A stretch of DNA of 64,000 nucleotides from Ahaetulla prasina (taxonomy: Eukaryota; Chordata; Lepidosauria; Squamata; Colubridae), in NCBI RefSeq assembly GCF_028640845.1, contig NC_080540.1, forward strand, positions 226,656,794 through 226,720,793, in the 5' to 3' direction. Made by a program: the position numbers and the translations under genes. Positions 1 to 11,242 of this stretch are shown in pieces (within the stretch, counting starts at the first letter, position 1; every line of letters starts with the position of its first letter). The notes below the pieces were generated by a model. It made no database searches. It was not told the origin of the DNA and saw only the letters and a list, made by a program, of their open reading frames with translations.

Positions 1-180
1 CCATGTCTTTTCTACAGGTACACTAGAAAAGAAATTAATTGGGTATGTTAAAACAAACTCATATATAAAAGAAAAACTACAGTAACTAAAACCATAGAAG
101 TAATACACAGAATTCTCTGAATAGCATGCAGTCTTTTAGTACAAAAGCTCCAAAAAATAGTAGAATCAATTAAAAGGAGT

Positions 181-700
181 TATAACACCAGACCTCAGGT
201 TACAACAGTCATTGGGGCAGAGATTGCTGTTGCTAAGCGATGTAGTTATAAAGGGGGATGTTACATTGAGGGTACTGCTTAGCAATGGCGATCCTAGCAG
301 TCCCAGCTGCATCATAATCCACAGACTATGTGGGTTCTTAAACAGAAACAAGAAGGAATGAAAGGGAATATGGGTGTTATGGGGAAGGTTGGGAAGAGTT
401 ACCCACCATCAGGGGAGTGCTGCTGGCAGGTCCACACTATAGTGTTTAGACAAGTGCTTGTTACGGAGTGTGAGCGGGGGGGGGGGTGCTACAAAGTGGA
501 GTCATCAGGAGAAAAAGCAGTGGAAGTAATTTATGGGAGCGACTTTTCTAGTGTCAGAAGCCATTAGCAAAAATCACAAATGGAGATCACGTGATTACAG
601 CTTGCTGTAAACCAAATAGGTTTGCAGATGTAGCTCAAAGTGCTATTTTTAACCTATAAGAATCTACTTCTAGGTATCTTCAGGATTGTGCCCTCAAGGT
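181..700. mobile_element. decayed MITE-like sequence
   Basis: Around 190-240 and again at 545-600 the wording resembles the TA-flanked MITE family found intact at 18831-19215 (a 'gttgctaagc' phrase and a 'gatcacgtga' phrase in the expected order). The middle is not recognised and contains a G run near 478-487. Termini are not visible, so this is a weak call based only on scattered similarity. Confidence 0.3.
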
Positions 701-1556
701 AAAACTAACCTGACATGTAAACAGAAGAAAAATTAGTTGTAAAAATGGCTTCAAGTTCAATAAACAGATTTTCTAAGCATATGGAATTTCAGTCTTAATG
801 TATTAAAGCGCTATGCTTCAGAATAATTTTTTTCAGATGCTTTGCAGTACTACTTTGTCACATATTTCGATGAGTTTCTGGAGCTCTTTTCAGACATAAG
901 CACTGATTGCATCACATAATGAAATTAATGATATTGTAGAGAAATGAGAGATAAAGTTAACGAAGGAATACAAAAAACGCTTGCAGAACCATTAAGAGAT
1001 AATAAAAGAGAATGTAAATGACAACATAGTCTTACGAAAGGGGGGAACATAAGAAAGAGACTGCATTCTTCTACATGGTTATACGAACCAGCGGGGGGGG
1101 GGGGACTCTGACAGATTTTCAAGGTTCTGTTATTGTACCCTACAACAACAGAGTTCCAATCATTCTTATGCTGTTTTCTGACCTTTCCTGACAGATATAT
1201 TCATGCTGCCACAAATTAAATTTATTTTGGCATAGTGCTATTTCTTCACACATCTTTTTTGAACTGACCAAATTAATCTTTTAAGGAAATTAAAACATAT
1301 TTTCATTATAAAAAGATACTTAGTTTGAGTCAAATATGTCCTCTTAAATTGAGAAAGAGGGTGGAAATAACTTTTGCCATTTTTTTCCCCATTATTTCAT
1401 TCTTTGCTATTGAAGCACATGGTAAGTGATCTTGGGAGCAGCAGATGGAAAGAGGAACTGGCCAAGTGGCCTCCCTCTTCTTTCACAATCAAGTCTCTAC
1501 TACTCTTCTGAATATTTGCTTTATTGCTCTTGGAGGAGGAGCACATGAATATTGCG
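701..1556. other. AT-rich sequence, nothing recognised
   Basis: No coding signal, repeat terminus or RNA gene was recognised. There is a short G run near 1092-1103 only. Confidence 0.6.
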
Positions 1557-1558
1557 AA

Positions 1559-1609
<51 letters not shown>

Positions 1610-1659
1610 ATGAATGAATGAATGAATGAATGAATGAATGAATGAATGAATGAATGAAT
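1557..1659. repeat. compound tetranucleotide microsatellite (AAAT)n-(TGAA)n
   Basis: About 13 AAAT units pass directly into about 12 TGAA units, one substitution apart. Translation of the minus strand gives a meaningless Phe/Ile/His-rich frame. Confidence 0.95.
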
Positions 1660-1968
1660 CGTAGTTCACAGAAGAATCACATGCTTCCCAACCTTCTTCC
1701 CAACCTTCTCAATCACATGCCTCTAACTTCAAGATACAATAGTATCGGGCATGAAAAACAATTCCATAAATATTTTAAAAGATTATAATATGTGCTCCAA
1801 ATGTTCCTGGAATTTGAGGTAGGATAAATAATAAAGCCACTATTAATTCATTGATGAAATATGTCCCTTCTGAAATAATATCCAGAGGTTTCTAGTCTTC
1901 AGAAAGCAAACTGTTTATATAAAAGTATAACAGACAATATAAGGGACAGGGGAGAGTCCTAGTTGAAA

Positions 1969-1969
<1 letters not shown>

Positions 1970-2043
<74 letters not shown>
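1970..2043. repeat. (TAA)n microsatellite
   Basis: An uninterrupted trinucleotide run. It directly abuts the reverse-oriented L2-type 3' tail at 2044, so it is that element's own 3' terminal repeat. Confidence 0.95.
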
Positions 2044-2044
<1 letters not shown>

Positions 2045-2250
2045 TTAATTTGTATACCGCCCTTCTCCCAAAGGACTCAGGGCGGTGAACAGGCAGATAA
2101 AATACAAATACACACAATAATTAAAAACATCCCTTAAAAAACTAATTTAAATGCCCAAATGTTAAAAAACATACTCCCCCATAAAATCACAAAATTTTAA
2201 AATAAGATTTAATATAAATTTTAATATAAGATTCATTGTTAGCATTTCTC
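2044..2250 (-). mobile_element. L2-type LINE 3' end, 5'-truncated
   Basis: At 2055-2087 the reverse strand carries the hairpin tail in which CCGCCC pairs with GGGCGG around a GAGTCC...GAGAA interior, the same tail as on the L2 copies ending near 22420 and 39931. It is followed on its own 3' side by (ATT)n. Upstream sequence is AT-rich 3' UTR-like, and the inner boundary is uncertain. Confidence 0.7.
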
Positions 2251-3009
2251 TTTTTATGGTAAATGCTGGACAGGTGGGGCATTAAGCAACTTAGTGGAAG
2301 AGGAAACAGTGACTAGCCACTGTAGAGAATTAGAATAGTCTTACCGCTTCTTGCTTGGATGTGATATGTGAGGGCAGCAGTGGTACAATGGGAATGAGCA
2401 GCAATAGCCGGAAGTATTTCACAGCTAGGAAGCTGAATTGCCAACCATGCAGCAAGATTGATACATTGAAATCTGCCATTTCACAGTGCCAGAATGTGCT
2501 GGTAGCTTTACCAGTTGCACCTTTTGGTTTTTGCTGATTGCCTACCAGATCGTGATAGATATCAAGTCCCTAACCCTATATTTGTTAACGTAGAAGAGGT
2601 TTGAAATTGATTTTTCCTGTCTGGGAGAAACATGGTGGTCTTGCCTGCCCAGCATCAGGAAGCTCTCAGACACTTGGGACACAAGAGTTCTACAACAAGG
2701 TCTATAGCATTGAGACAAGAGATGTGGCAGAAAATAGCTGGTGTAAGGGGAGCAAATTTGGGTCAAGGAACTAGTTATTATTGATCCAAGCCCTATGGCT
2801 ATTCTGGCAATTTGTCTTCTTTTCTTATCCCAAGTTCTTGCTTGCTGATTTTGTTTCACCAGACTTTTTTTTTATTGTGGAACATGAAAGAGTTACAATC
2901 TGTTGGGCAGGGTGAGGTTAATTAGTTGGATTCCACAACCATGAGAGCTGGTGGAATCAAGAGGCAGGGAAAAATATGGTGGGAATCTGAGAGCTGGATG
3001 CTCTTAGCA
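2251..3009. other. no recognised feature
   Basis: Mixed-composition sequence with short open frames only. None shows a recognisable domain or splice context. Confidence 0.5.
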
Positions 3010-3446
3010 GTAATGGTCAGTCCCACTTGCTGGCCTTCAGCACTGACCCTTCATATCAACTGCTGGATCCTTGATGGCCCTGGGCTAGTATATAATAAGG
3101 TGACTCTAATCCTGGATTTGATCATGGACTAGGGAGCTGACCTGGCCTGTACAAATGACTTCAGTTGGCATCTAATATACCCAATTACTTCTGAAAAAGT
3201 AAGCAGGATCCTAGGGACTATTAACCTAACCATTTGTTTAGCTGTGAAGGAAGCTATTGTATGCCCGCTCCATAAAAAGCTGTCATTGGATCCAATAGTT
3301 CTGGATTACTTTTATCCAGTCTTCAAAAGTTTATTGAGTAGATGGGTGAAATGGCAGCTTTAAAGAGTCCTGGAGGAAGTAAGCTTTCAATCCAGGTTCA
3401 GAACTAGGACACAATATAGAAATGGCATTGGTTGCACTTGTAGATA
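3010..3446 (+). pseudogene. decayed L2 LINE reverse-transcriptase fragment
   Basis: Conceptual translation around 3240-3445 gives a degraded version of the L2 RT N-terminal region: an 'EAIVCPLHKK' stretch, then 'SLDPIVLDYFYPVFK', then 'SFQSRFRTRTQYRN'. The family pattern is VKPLLKKPSLDP..NYRPVSNL...FQSGFRPGHGTE. Stops and indels occur throughout. A SINE interrupts the fragment at 3454, and L2-like wording may resume past 3683. It is an old, inactive copy. Confidence 0.65.
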
Positions 3447-3453
3447 ATCTCTG

Positions 3454-3675
3454 AGCAGTGATGGCGCAGTGGTTAGAATGCAATATTGCAGACTATTTCT
3501 GCTGACTGCCAGCAGAAGTCTCACCAGCTCAAGACTGACTCAGCCTTCCATCCTTCCAAGGTCGGTAAAATGATTAACCAGCTTGTTGGGGACAATATGC
3601 TGACTGTAAACCGCTTAGAGAGGACAGTGAAGCACTATGAAGTGGTACATAAGTCTAAGTGCTATTGCTATTGCT
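3454..3675 (+). mobile_element. tRNA-derived SINE with (CTATTG)n tail
   Basis: The head carries a box-A-like 'ggcgcagtggttagaatgc'. The body runs through a 'gactcagccttccatcc' phrase shared with the SINE at 10986 and ends in repeats of gctatt. A 7-bp direct repeat atctctg flanks it (3447-3453 and 3676-3682). It is inserted in the L2 relic. It is a pol III-derived retroposon and not a functional tRNA. Confidence 0.8.
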
Positions 3676-3689
3676 ATCTCTGCTTGGGA

Positions 3690-4385
3690 TGCATAGGTGC
3701 AACTGTTTGGCTCTTTTTCATCTTCTTTCAAAGCCATTGACCATGATAATAATTGTAGACCACTCATGGGTCACTATGTGGTGATAGTTTTTTTCCCTTC
3801 TATGTAGCTAGTTCAAGTTGGTGGGGGTTTTGGGGGGGGTTGTTTGGTTGTTGTTATTGTTGTTTTATTTGGAGAGGAGAGCATCAATCATCAAGATCAA
3901 AACAGGGCTGCCTATCAATTTATCATGAAATTCACTAAACTATTATGAAATTCATTCAGAAAATCTCCTCAGGTTCAGAACTGTTTGGAATAATACTTTA
4001 AAACATGGCAATTATAGGCATTTTTGAAAGACTTGCCACATATATTATTTGAGAAAGGGGAAGAAAATGGCATCACATAATAAAAACAAATATCTGAAAC
4101 AAGGACTAATTGTGCAGTACAAGTGACCCATTGTTTCCTAAAACATATTTGGAGATGAGAATTCTCTCAGGAAAGTTCTGAAGAAGTACTTTCTATTTCT
4201 TTTATGAATGCACTATTTATGACAAAACATTTGAATCAGCATAGTACAATATATGTAAAATTCAATCTGTTATTTGTTTGTTTGTTTATAATATGTGTAT
4301 GGTTACCTATCTTAAAATACAACTCTGGACAGCATGATTAACAGCAAGATTAATCTTCAAGACTATATAGTCCATAAGATATATC
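3690..4385. other. AT-rich sequence, nothing recognised
   Basis: Contains short GT-rich (around 3830-3865) and TTTG repeats (around 4275). No gene or element termini were seen. Confidence 0.55.
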
Positions 4386-4393
4386 CTAGAAAC

Positions 4394-5330
4394 CAGGGGT
4401 GAAATCTAAAAATTTCCCCTACCGGTTCTGTGAGCGTGGCTTAATTGGTAGGCATGGCTTGGTGGTCAGATGACTGGGTGGGCATGGCCTATAACAATAA
4501 ATAATAAAAATAATAAACGAAGTATAAAAAACAATAAGAGGTACCAAAAACCAACTTTCACACTTTACACACACACAACAAAACACAACACAACTGACAC
4601 ACACACACACACACACAAAATACCACATACAGCTTTCTGAGATTTTGTGTGTTTGTGCAGTTAGAGTGAAACACTACAGAAACACCCCAAATCTCAGAAA
4701 GCTGCACAAATATTTTATTTTATTATTTTATTTTATTTTATTTATATTTTTTAGATCAGGGGTCTCCAACCTTAGTAATTTTAAGGTCTGTGGACTTCAA
4801 TTCCCAGAGTTCCTCAGCCAGCAAAGCCAGCCAGCATTAGTTGCTCAGTGATGAAATAGATTAGCTAAGCAACTGATTCTGTCTGGTGCTGAAAGTGAAA
4901 CTGGGGCTTTCCGGCTGGGAAAAAAGCCATGCGTTCGATCAGTAATCAGGTAAGTGCCTTAGAATCTCTTAAAAGGAAGTTTTCTACATGTTTTCTATAG
5001 AAAACATGTTTTTTAAGGTTCTGCTGATGAGGAACTCAGGTGAGATCACCAGAGGAGCCTTTAAAAAAATTTTTTTTAAAGTTTAAAGCCTCTGCCGATC
5101 TCAGCTGAGAAGCGGGATCCTCAAAGGCTTTTTTTTTACTTTTAAAGGCATGTTTCGGCTGAAGAAAAACCTGCTTTTAAAAGTTAAAAAAAACCCTCTG
5201 TTGATGGTGTGGCTCAGCAGAGTCAGGGGGCTGCAGGACCAGGGATTTTTGCTACCGGTCCTCCGAACCAGCAGCCACCATCGCTATCGGATCTCGCGAG
5301 CCAGTCCAAACCGGGAGCATTTCACCCCTT
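4394..5330. mobile_element. hAT-type non-autonomous transposon, 937 bp
   Basis: The left end reads CAGGGGTGAAAT and the right end reads ATTTCACCCCTT, giving inverted termini. A perfect 8-bp target duplication ctagaaac lies at 4386-4393 and 5331-5338, diagnostic of hAT elements. The ends match the elements at 43537-43963 and 52040-52227. The interior includes a (CA)n tract (about 4562-4617) and, near 4757, a second hAT-like terminus (CAGGGGTCTCCAACC) that may mark a nested insertion. No transposase frame was seen; it must have been moved in trans. Confidence 0.85.
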
Positions 5331-5565
5331 CTAGAAACTGAAATATATAATAAAAATAGAATTATTTGCATAATTCTGTATGTGCCTATTCAAACTATGA
5401 GCCATTTATATAAGATTAAAGCAGTACTTGCCAATCATCTCTCTTAAATAACAAATACATTTAGGTATCTAGATTTCTAGGTATTTATTGAAACTCAGAA
5501 AGATTCCTTCATTCTTTGGTTTCATTCATCAAAAATATCATACAAGTATTATTAATACCACACAA

Positions 5566-5790
5566 GTAGTTCTCATCTTACAACACAATTGGGACCAGAT
5601 TTTCCACTGCTAAGCAAGGCAGTTATTAAGTGGGTTGTGCCTGATTTTACAACCTTTTTTGCCATGGTTGTTATGCAAATCACTGCAGCTGGTAAGTGAT
5701 TTTCCAGCTCCCACCACTGACTTGTTAAAAACCACCTGGGAATGTCATAAATGGACAGGTATATTTTTACAATGACCTTCCAGAAACTTG
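5566..5790. mobile_element. partial TA-type MITE
   Basis: Begins with a diverged version of the family start (agtagttctcatcttac), then a 'ttgggaccag' phrase and repeated 'gttattaagtg' wording as in the copy at 18831. The right end is missing. Confidence 0.6.
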
Positions 5791-5799
5791 TAGTCAGTA

Positions 5800-7078
5800 C
5801 CGCATCACCTTTGATATCAGCTATCCATTAATACAAGCTGCAATAAAACAAGGGTTCTTTTGATAAAAAGCCTTGAAAAGCCTTTTTCACTCACAAAAAA
5901 ATATTGTTTTCGGTGTCTAACTTACTTTCAAAATACTTACCTTTTTAAACTTTTTTTAAACTTTAGTTCTATCTTTTAAAAAAAACTGCAAACAAGCAAA
6001 AATGTTTCAGTTCCATTATGGAGAATTACTGATATACAGTACTGGATAAATAATAGCTGTCAGCATACTTTAATTTCATATTAGCTATTCTCATTGCACA
6101 CAGCATCATCAATGAGATAAATGTCTACATGATTAAAACTAAAATGAAATAAATAAATACTACATATTCAGAGTTGTGGTCTATGGCAAGAAAAAATAAT
6201 TTTATCCTTTTAAGCCACTGCTATTAAATGATAATTTAATCAGAACAACATAATCAGTTCTTGAATATAATGCTGTTTCAATGTTGACTGCAGAATGGGA
6301 AAAGGCTTTGTCCTTTCTTCCAGTAAGCAACCATGTATGCTGAAGGCTAAGGCCATAAATATTATCTGAATTACGTCCTAATCAGAAGTTCATTTTCTCT
6401 TAACTAGTGAAGCAAATAAAAGTGAATTTGACCAAAACATTTGGAATAAAATTAATCATACTAATGAGGTCACTGTAGAGATTAAAATGATTAACGGATC
6501 TTTATAAGAAATCAATATCTCAGTATTTCAGAACTGGGCTGATGAAACTTACACTAACATTCTGTAAAAGGCCTTGTTACATAGCAAAATAAAGAACAAA
6601 TATAATGCCACTATACCAATTCTTCAAAATATCAAATATCACATACCAAATATTCTACCATATGTAGGGTCTGAGAATTTTATATTCCATTCTCTCTGAT
6701 TTTGGCAGATTTTTTCCAAAATCAAGCCACACCAGCCAATACCAGAGACAGCATAATAAACTTATCATATTAAGGTGACTATTCACATAACCAATACAGG
6801 AAATTATCTTCAGGATGCAAAAAAATAACAAAGATTCTTTTTAACATGTTGTTGGGACATGTTCACATATTTCACAATAGCCTCCCCCCCACCCTTCAAA
6901 AAACCAGCTGCTGCATCGGCTTCACTTCAGTGTTAGAATCAGTCATATATTCCTTCAGGATATCATTCTGTCCTCCTTCCCTGCATGTTTTATTTCTGTG
7001 CAGATTTAAATATATATTTTTCTAGTACTGTTTGCCCTTAAGGGCATAATGATAGTATCCTGTTATTTCTAAATGAAC
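5800..7078. other. AT-rich sequence, nothing recognised
   Basis: No coding frame with recognisable content and no element termini. Ends at the inferred outer edge of the DIRS element. Confidence 0.55.
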
Positions 7079-7242
7079 TAAAAGGGGTGTTGGTCTTATC
7101 TGATATGGTCCTTCTCTGATGGATAGGGGGAGGGTCCAATAATGGGGATATTAACAATATCTTTTCTGCCCAGAGACTGAGTCATCAAACTGCAGCCACA
7201 TCCCGTTGCCTCTCTTCTGGCTCCAGTTTTCAACAATGGTGT
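7079..7242. repeat. DIRS left inverted terminal repeat
   Basis: The stretch from the 'ggggatatt' phrase through 'cccagagactgagtcatc' and 'aactgcagccac' to 'ctccagtttt' is the reverse complement, with about a dozen differences, of 9866-9966 at the other end of the element. The extreme left sequence is complementary to the first half of the internal complementary region. Confidence 0.8.
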
Positions 7243-7294
7243 GGCTGTGCCCCGGGCTCCAGACCATACAGTTGCTAGGGCGGGTTTGGACCCT

Positions 7295-7385
7295 CCTGCT
7301 ATCCATCAGAGAAAGAGCATATCAGGTAAGACCAACGCCCCTTCTCCTGAGTGATAGAAGTAGGATCCAAGAATGGGATTTACCA
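7295..7385. repeat. DIRS internal complementary region
   Basis: The first half, from 'accctcctgctatccatcag' to 'accaacgccccttc', is complementary to the left end near 7083-7136. The second half, containing 'tctcctgagtgatag', matches the reverse strand of the right end at about 9955-9994. In DIRS biology this region templates completion of the termini on a circular intermediate. The ITR-ICR-ITR arrangement is seen directly; the mechanism is family knowledge. Confidence 0.75.
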
Positions 7386-7397
7386 AAGCCTACTACT

Positions 7398-8105
7398 CTA
7401 AGGGCAGGAAGCCATTTGGTCCAGAGTCCCCTCTAAGGAATGCACCTTCCGTAAGACCCCCCTCCCAAAGGATTCATCGGCCAACGTGAAGGAGTCTAAC
7501 TTATAGTGCCTAATAAATGGTGACAGGGAAGCCCATGTCGCCACCCTGCAAATTTCCTCAATGGAAGCCTGTGTTGCCCAAGCTGCCATCGTGGCTGCAC
7601 TTTTAGTCAAATGAGCAATGGTAGGGCCTTAGATTTGTAGTCCTTGGCTATACAAGCTCTCAACCATCTGCCAACTGTTGATGGAGTTACTCTAGAGCCC
7701 ATTGACAATGGTTGGAATGATATAAAAAGAGACTCTGCTTTTCTAGATTTTGCTGTTCTCCTGATATAAATCCGGAGAGCCCTCCGTACATTGTCTCTCC
7801 AGAGCATGAGAAGGCTGGACAGAAGTTATGCAAGACAATCTGCTGGGCCTGATAGAATCAGGAGTTTACTTTTGGGATGAAGGAGAGATCCAATCTGAGG
7901 ACCACTCTATCCGAATGAAATATGCAGAGGTCTTCTCTGACCAACAGGGCCGCTAATTCCGAAATTCACCTGGCCAATGTGATGGCCACTAGAAATACAA
8001 GCTTAATGGTCAGTTAACAGAGAGTAGTTGACCTTAGTGACTCGAATGGTACCGAGATAAGTACCTGCAGTACCGTGGACAAATCCCAAATGGGATATCT
8101 ATGGA
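7398..8105 (-). pseudogene. DIRS tyrosine recombinase (YR) remnant
   Basis: Read on the minus strand with two or three frame changes, this gives about 235 residues in the order expected for DIRS recombinases: a 'YPIWDLSTVLQVL' entry, 'VFLVAITLARRISELAAL' holding the first catalytic arginine, 'FIPKVNS', 'RRALRIYIRRTAKSRKAE', 'STVGRWLRACIAKDY', an 'AHLTKSAATMAAWAT' block at the H-x-x-R position with Lys replacing Arg, and 'ATWASLSPFIRHYKLD' with the tyrosine nucleophile. The frame breaks near 7610 and again upstream. The family enzyme integrates the circular DNA intermediate. The catalytic Arg-to-Lys change and the frameshifts argue against activity. Confidence 0.85.
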
Positions 8106-8189
8106 CTGCATAGGCATGTAAGTTATCTGCCTCTCTGGTAAATCTTCATATCACTGGATGATAAGAGAGAAGATCCCCTGTCCCAGAAG

Positions 8190-9377
8190 TCAACACCGGG
8201 AGGGGGCTACCACTTGCCTGTGAATAAAAAATGAAGCAGCCGTGGCCACTTTGATTGCCCAAGCAGTCGTCTGATGCATTTTACGCATGGCCAATTTGGA
8301 TTTCCTGTCCTCAGCCTTTAATCGTTCTGCTATGTCTCCTGACAGGTCTGCAGAGGGGGAAGGCAAGAGCTGCCACCGGCCCATCCACTGTTGGCTACAG
8401 AAGTGCATCGGAGAAATCAGAGGCCATATTATAGAATCGCCTGTCATTCCCACTTGGGGTGGGAAATGACCCTGGGTGAGTCCACTGCTTGCAGACTATG
8501 TGCCAGAAAAGCTTGGGAGTTGGAATTTCTTCCTGCTCTGCCATTGGCTTGGAGAAGAGCCCTGTGTCTGGGTCCACAGGCCCCAAAGATGATTCAGGTG
8601 GGGCCAGCTCTGCTCCCAACTGAGCAGTGGCTTTTACTTTATGAAGCAGAGACTGAAACAAAGTGGGAGGAACTAGGCCTGTAAAAGCTGGTGGGTTCGG
8701 AACTAGGCCTTCGTCCTCAGAGAGGTCTAACGCCCTCTGGTTGTCTTCTCCCAGGAAGGATTCATCACCTCCAGAGATGGAGATTGAGAACATCGCCTGC
8801 AGCAATGTGAGGTCCGCAGGGAACTGGGATTGCCTATGTAAAGACATGGGTGGGTCAGAAGCCTAGGAAGCAAAATATTGCCTTGCTGTAACCCAGCAGA
8901 AATGCCCTGAGAGATGGCCTGGGCAATAATAAGCTGGTAAATTATCCTCCAGGTTCTCACTAGGGCGTAAACCAGCGGCCGTAGGCGTAAATGTGGCTTC
9001 GGGCACCTGATTTCCACTAATGGAAGGCTCTGACAGATTGCTGAAGCCATACAGGAGAAAGGATCACCAATTTTCTCCTTGTTGCTAGGCTGAATTGCTT
9101 CAGGGAATGACTCACCAGCGCCCTCTGGTGACCAAGCCTGCATCGCTAGTGTGCACCAACGGTGCAGGCAATAAAGGAACTGTCAAAGAGTGATCTGACA
9201 GCTTCCTTCACTCTGCCTCAGCCCTGGAGATTTTTGCCTTCTCCTGGCATTCTTCTCATCAGCCTTTGAAGGCTTTTTGGTTGAAGGGGCTGTTGATCAC
9301 TGTTTCCAGGCAGCAGCTGCTCTAGCTGCTTTTGACCTGTCAGATTTCTCACCAGGAGGCTTGGAACGCTCCTCCAT
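8190..9377 (-). pseudogene. DIRS gag-like remnant
   Basis: A first methionine at 9377 opens a basic, alanine-rich start (MEERSKPPGEK...). The best-preserved block is 8847-8395 (about 150 residues with 'FYNMASDFSDALL' at its end), continuing after a frame change into 'ADLSGDIAERLKAEDRKS' and 'AWAIKVATAASFFIHRQ' down to about 8190. The C-terminal alpha-helical wording and its position upstream of the YR fit a DIRS gag (nucleocapsid-like) protein. Identification rests on context and partial resemblance; no zinc knuckle was seen. Multiple frameshifts are present. Confidence 0.6.
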
Positions 9378-9865
9378 TTTGTTTCCTCGGTGCAGCCCTC
9401 CTAGGCAGTATGATTCTGAGGGGAATATTGCTGCTGCCACGGTTTCAGCAGTGTGTCCAGGACCCCTGAGACTCTCACCGCCTCACAAGGAAATTAGGGC
9501 TGAAGGCAGTGGCAGTGGCGGTGGCAGTTGCGCCGGCAAGCCTGCGCATATGCAGAGAGCTTCAAGGAAGCTCGCGCCCAGGCAGCAATGCTGGGGCAAA
9601 TCCAGGGCTGCCAGCCAAGGCGGGATAGTCTGGAGCCCCAAAGGCAGTTGGCGGCTGTGCCAAAGCCTTGGATTAGCCAGCACGATATACCTGTCAAAGT
9701 CAAAAAATGTGTGGCAGCAAGCAGTCAATCCACCACAATCTCTTGAAGCACTTTAAATACCACTTTGAAGACCCAGATAGTTTTCCTGAATGGAGAGTCC
9801 AAGAAAGATCTACAACGTCCAGTCTGTTGACCAGCAAAGTTTAAACGTCTTTATTGGGCTAGACT

Positions 9866-9995
9866 GAGTCAAAAACTGGAACCAGAAAAGAGGCAATGGG
9901 GCGTGGCTGCAGTTTGATGACTCAGTCTCTGGGCAGAAAGGACACTGTCAATATCCCCATTCTTTGACCCTCCTGCTATCACTCAGGAGAAAAGA
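9866..9995. repeat. DIRS right inverted terminal repeat
   Basis: Inverted counterpart of 7079-7242. The outer part (about 9955-9994, containing 'ctatcactcaggag') is the sequence matched by the second half of the internal complementary region. Confidence 0.8.
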
Positions 9996-10398
9996 AGTCC
10001 ACATCAAAGAAAGGAAATGGTTACTCTAACAGTTACAAAATTTGATGTAATTTGAAAGTAATACAATGTAGCATGATACCTACAGAAACATACAATAGAA
10101 TGTATGTTGAAAGTTTGGAAAGAACTCTGATAAGGCAATTTAAGCACAGCAAAAGTTGATCTCTACAAATTCAAATTAATTTCTTCAATTCCACCTTTAC
10201 CTTAAAAGTACTACACTACAGGGCAGTTTGTATGTTTTCAACCATCTATGTGGGAATAAAAACAATCGATATAAACGAAATATGTATATTGTTGTACAAA
10301 AGTTTTAAAACCCTTATAAATTTATGAGTAGAAGAAAGGCCTCTGTATACATAGAAACTGTACAAAAGGGGAAACCATTGTTCATTCAGATCATAAAT
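9996..10398. other. AT-rich sequence, nothing recognised
   Basis: Lies between the DIRS element and the hAT target duplication. No element or gene signal was seen. Confidence 0.55.
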
Positions 10399-10406
10399 CT
10401 CTATGA

Positions 10407-10934
10407 CTGTGATGGCGAACCTATGGCATGCGTGCCACAGGTGGCACAATGAGCCATATCGGTGAGCACACGAGCTCAGCTCTGGTGCGTGCCATCTGAT
10501 TTTCGGGCCTTCTGGGCCACCCGGAAATAGGGAAACAGGCTGTTCCTTGTCTCCGGAGGGCCTGGAGGAGGTGGGGAAGGCCCGTTTTTTGCTCTCCCCA
10601 TACTCCAGATGGGGAGAGCAAAAAACAGACCTTCCAGTCCCACCGGAAGTCAGCAAATGTGCTGTTTCTGGCCTCTGGAGTGCCTCCGGCGGGGTCGTGA
10701 AGCCCATTTTCGCCCTCCCCAGACTCCTAGAGAGGCTCTGGAGTCTGGGGAGAGCAAAAAACAGGCCTACCGGGCCCACCGGGCCATCACGTGCCAAAGC
10801 AGGGGGAGCACGGGGGGGTCACACGTGCATGTGCGGGTGTGCATAGAATTATGGGTGTGGGTATGCACGCGTGCATCACCCACCCCACTGCCCGCGCTTT
10901 TGGCACACGATGGCAAAAAGGTTAGCCATCACTG
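10407..10934. mobile_element. hAT-type non-autonomous transposon, 528 bp
   Basis: The left end is CTGTGATGGCGAACC; the reverse strand of the right end is CAGTGATGGCTAACC. The 8-bp target duplication ctctatga is perfect (10399-10406 and 10935-10942). The GC-rich interior folds into imperfect palindromes, for example about 10586-10627, where a 'gctctcccc' arm is answered by 'ggggagagc'. The open frames inside are compositional, not transposase. The same family occurs at 55033-55679. Confidence 0.92.
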
Positions 10935-10985
10935 CTCTATGATTAAAACATTATTGCATGATAATTAGAAAATTAGAAGATAAAA

Positions 10986-11242
10986 GGGCCTCTGGTGGCT
11001 CAGACTGCTAAGACAGTCTGTTATTAACACAGCTGCTTGCAATTACTGCAAGTTCAAGTCCCACCAGGCCCAAGGTTGACTCAGCCTTCCATCCTTAAGG
11101 TAGGTAAAATGAGGACCCAGATTGTTGGGGGCAATAAGTTGACTTTGTATATAATATACAAATGTATGAAGACTATTGCTTAACATAGTGTAAGCCGCCC
11201 TGAGTCTTCGGAGAAGGGCGGGATATAAATGCAAATAAAAAA
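10986..11242 (+). mobile_element. tRNA-derived SINE with L2-type 3' tail
   Basis: The head has a box-A-like 'tggctcagactgctaaga' and a box-B-like 'gttcaagtccc' (11052-11062). The 3' end carries the CCGCCC...GGGCGG hairpin tail (about 11191-11221) shared with the L2 LINEs here, followed by A-rich sequence. The shared tail suggests mobilisation by L2 reverse transcriptase. The distal part, from 11064, is repeated at 13431 by a segmental duplication, not by a second SINE insertion. Confidence 0.85.

Larger units (their letters stand above)
7079..9995 (-). mobile_element. DIRS-type tyrosine-recombinase retrotransposon, internally deleted
   Basis: On the minus strand a gag-like remnant (9377-8190) is followed directly by a tyrosine-recombinase remnant (8105-7398). 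Reverse transcriptase, RNase H and methyltransferase, which sit between them in complete DIRS elements, are absent. The termini are inverted relative to each other. An internal complementary region at about 7295-7385 carries sequence complementary to the left extremity joined to sequence matching the right one, as expected for a DIRS circular intermediate. No long target duplication is seen, consistent with recombinase-mediated insertion. Frames contain shifts, so the copy is dead. Outer limits are inferred from the internal complementary region and may be off by several bases. Confidence 0.85.
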
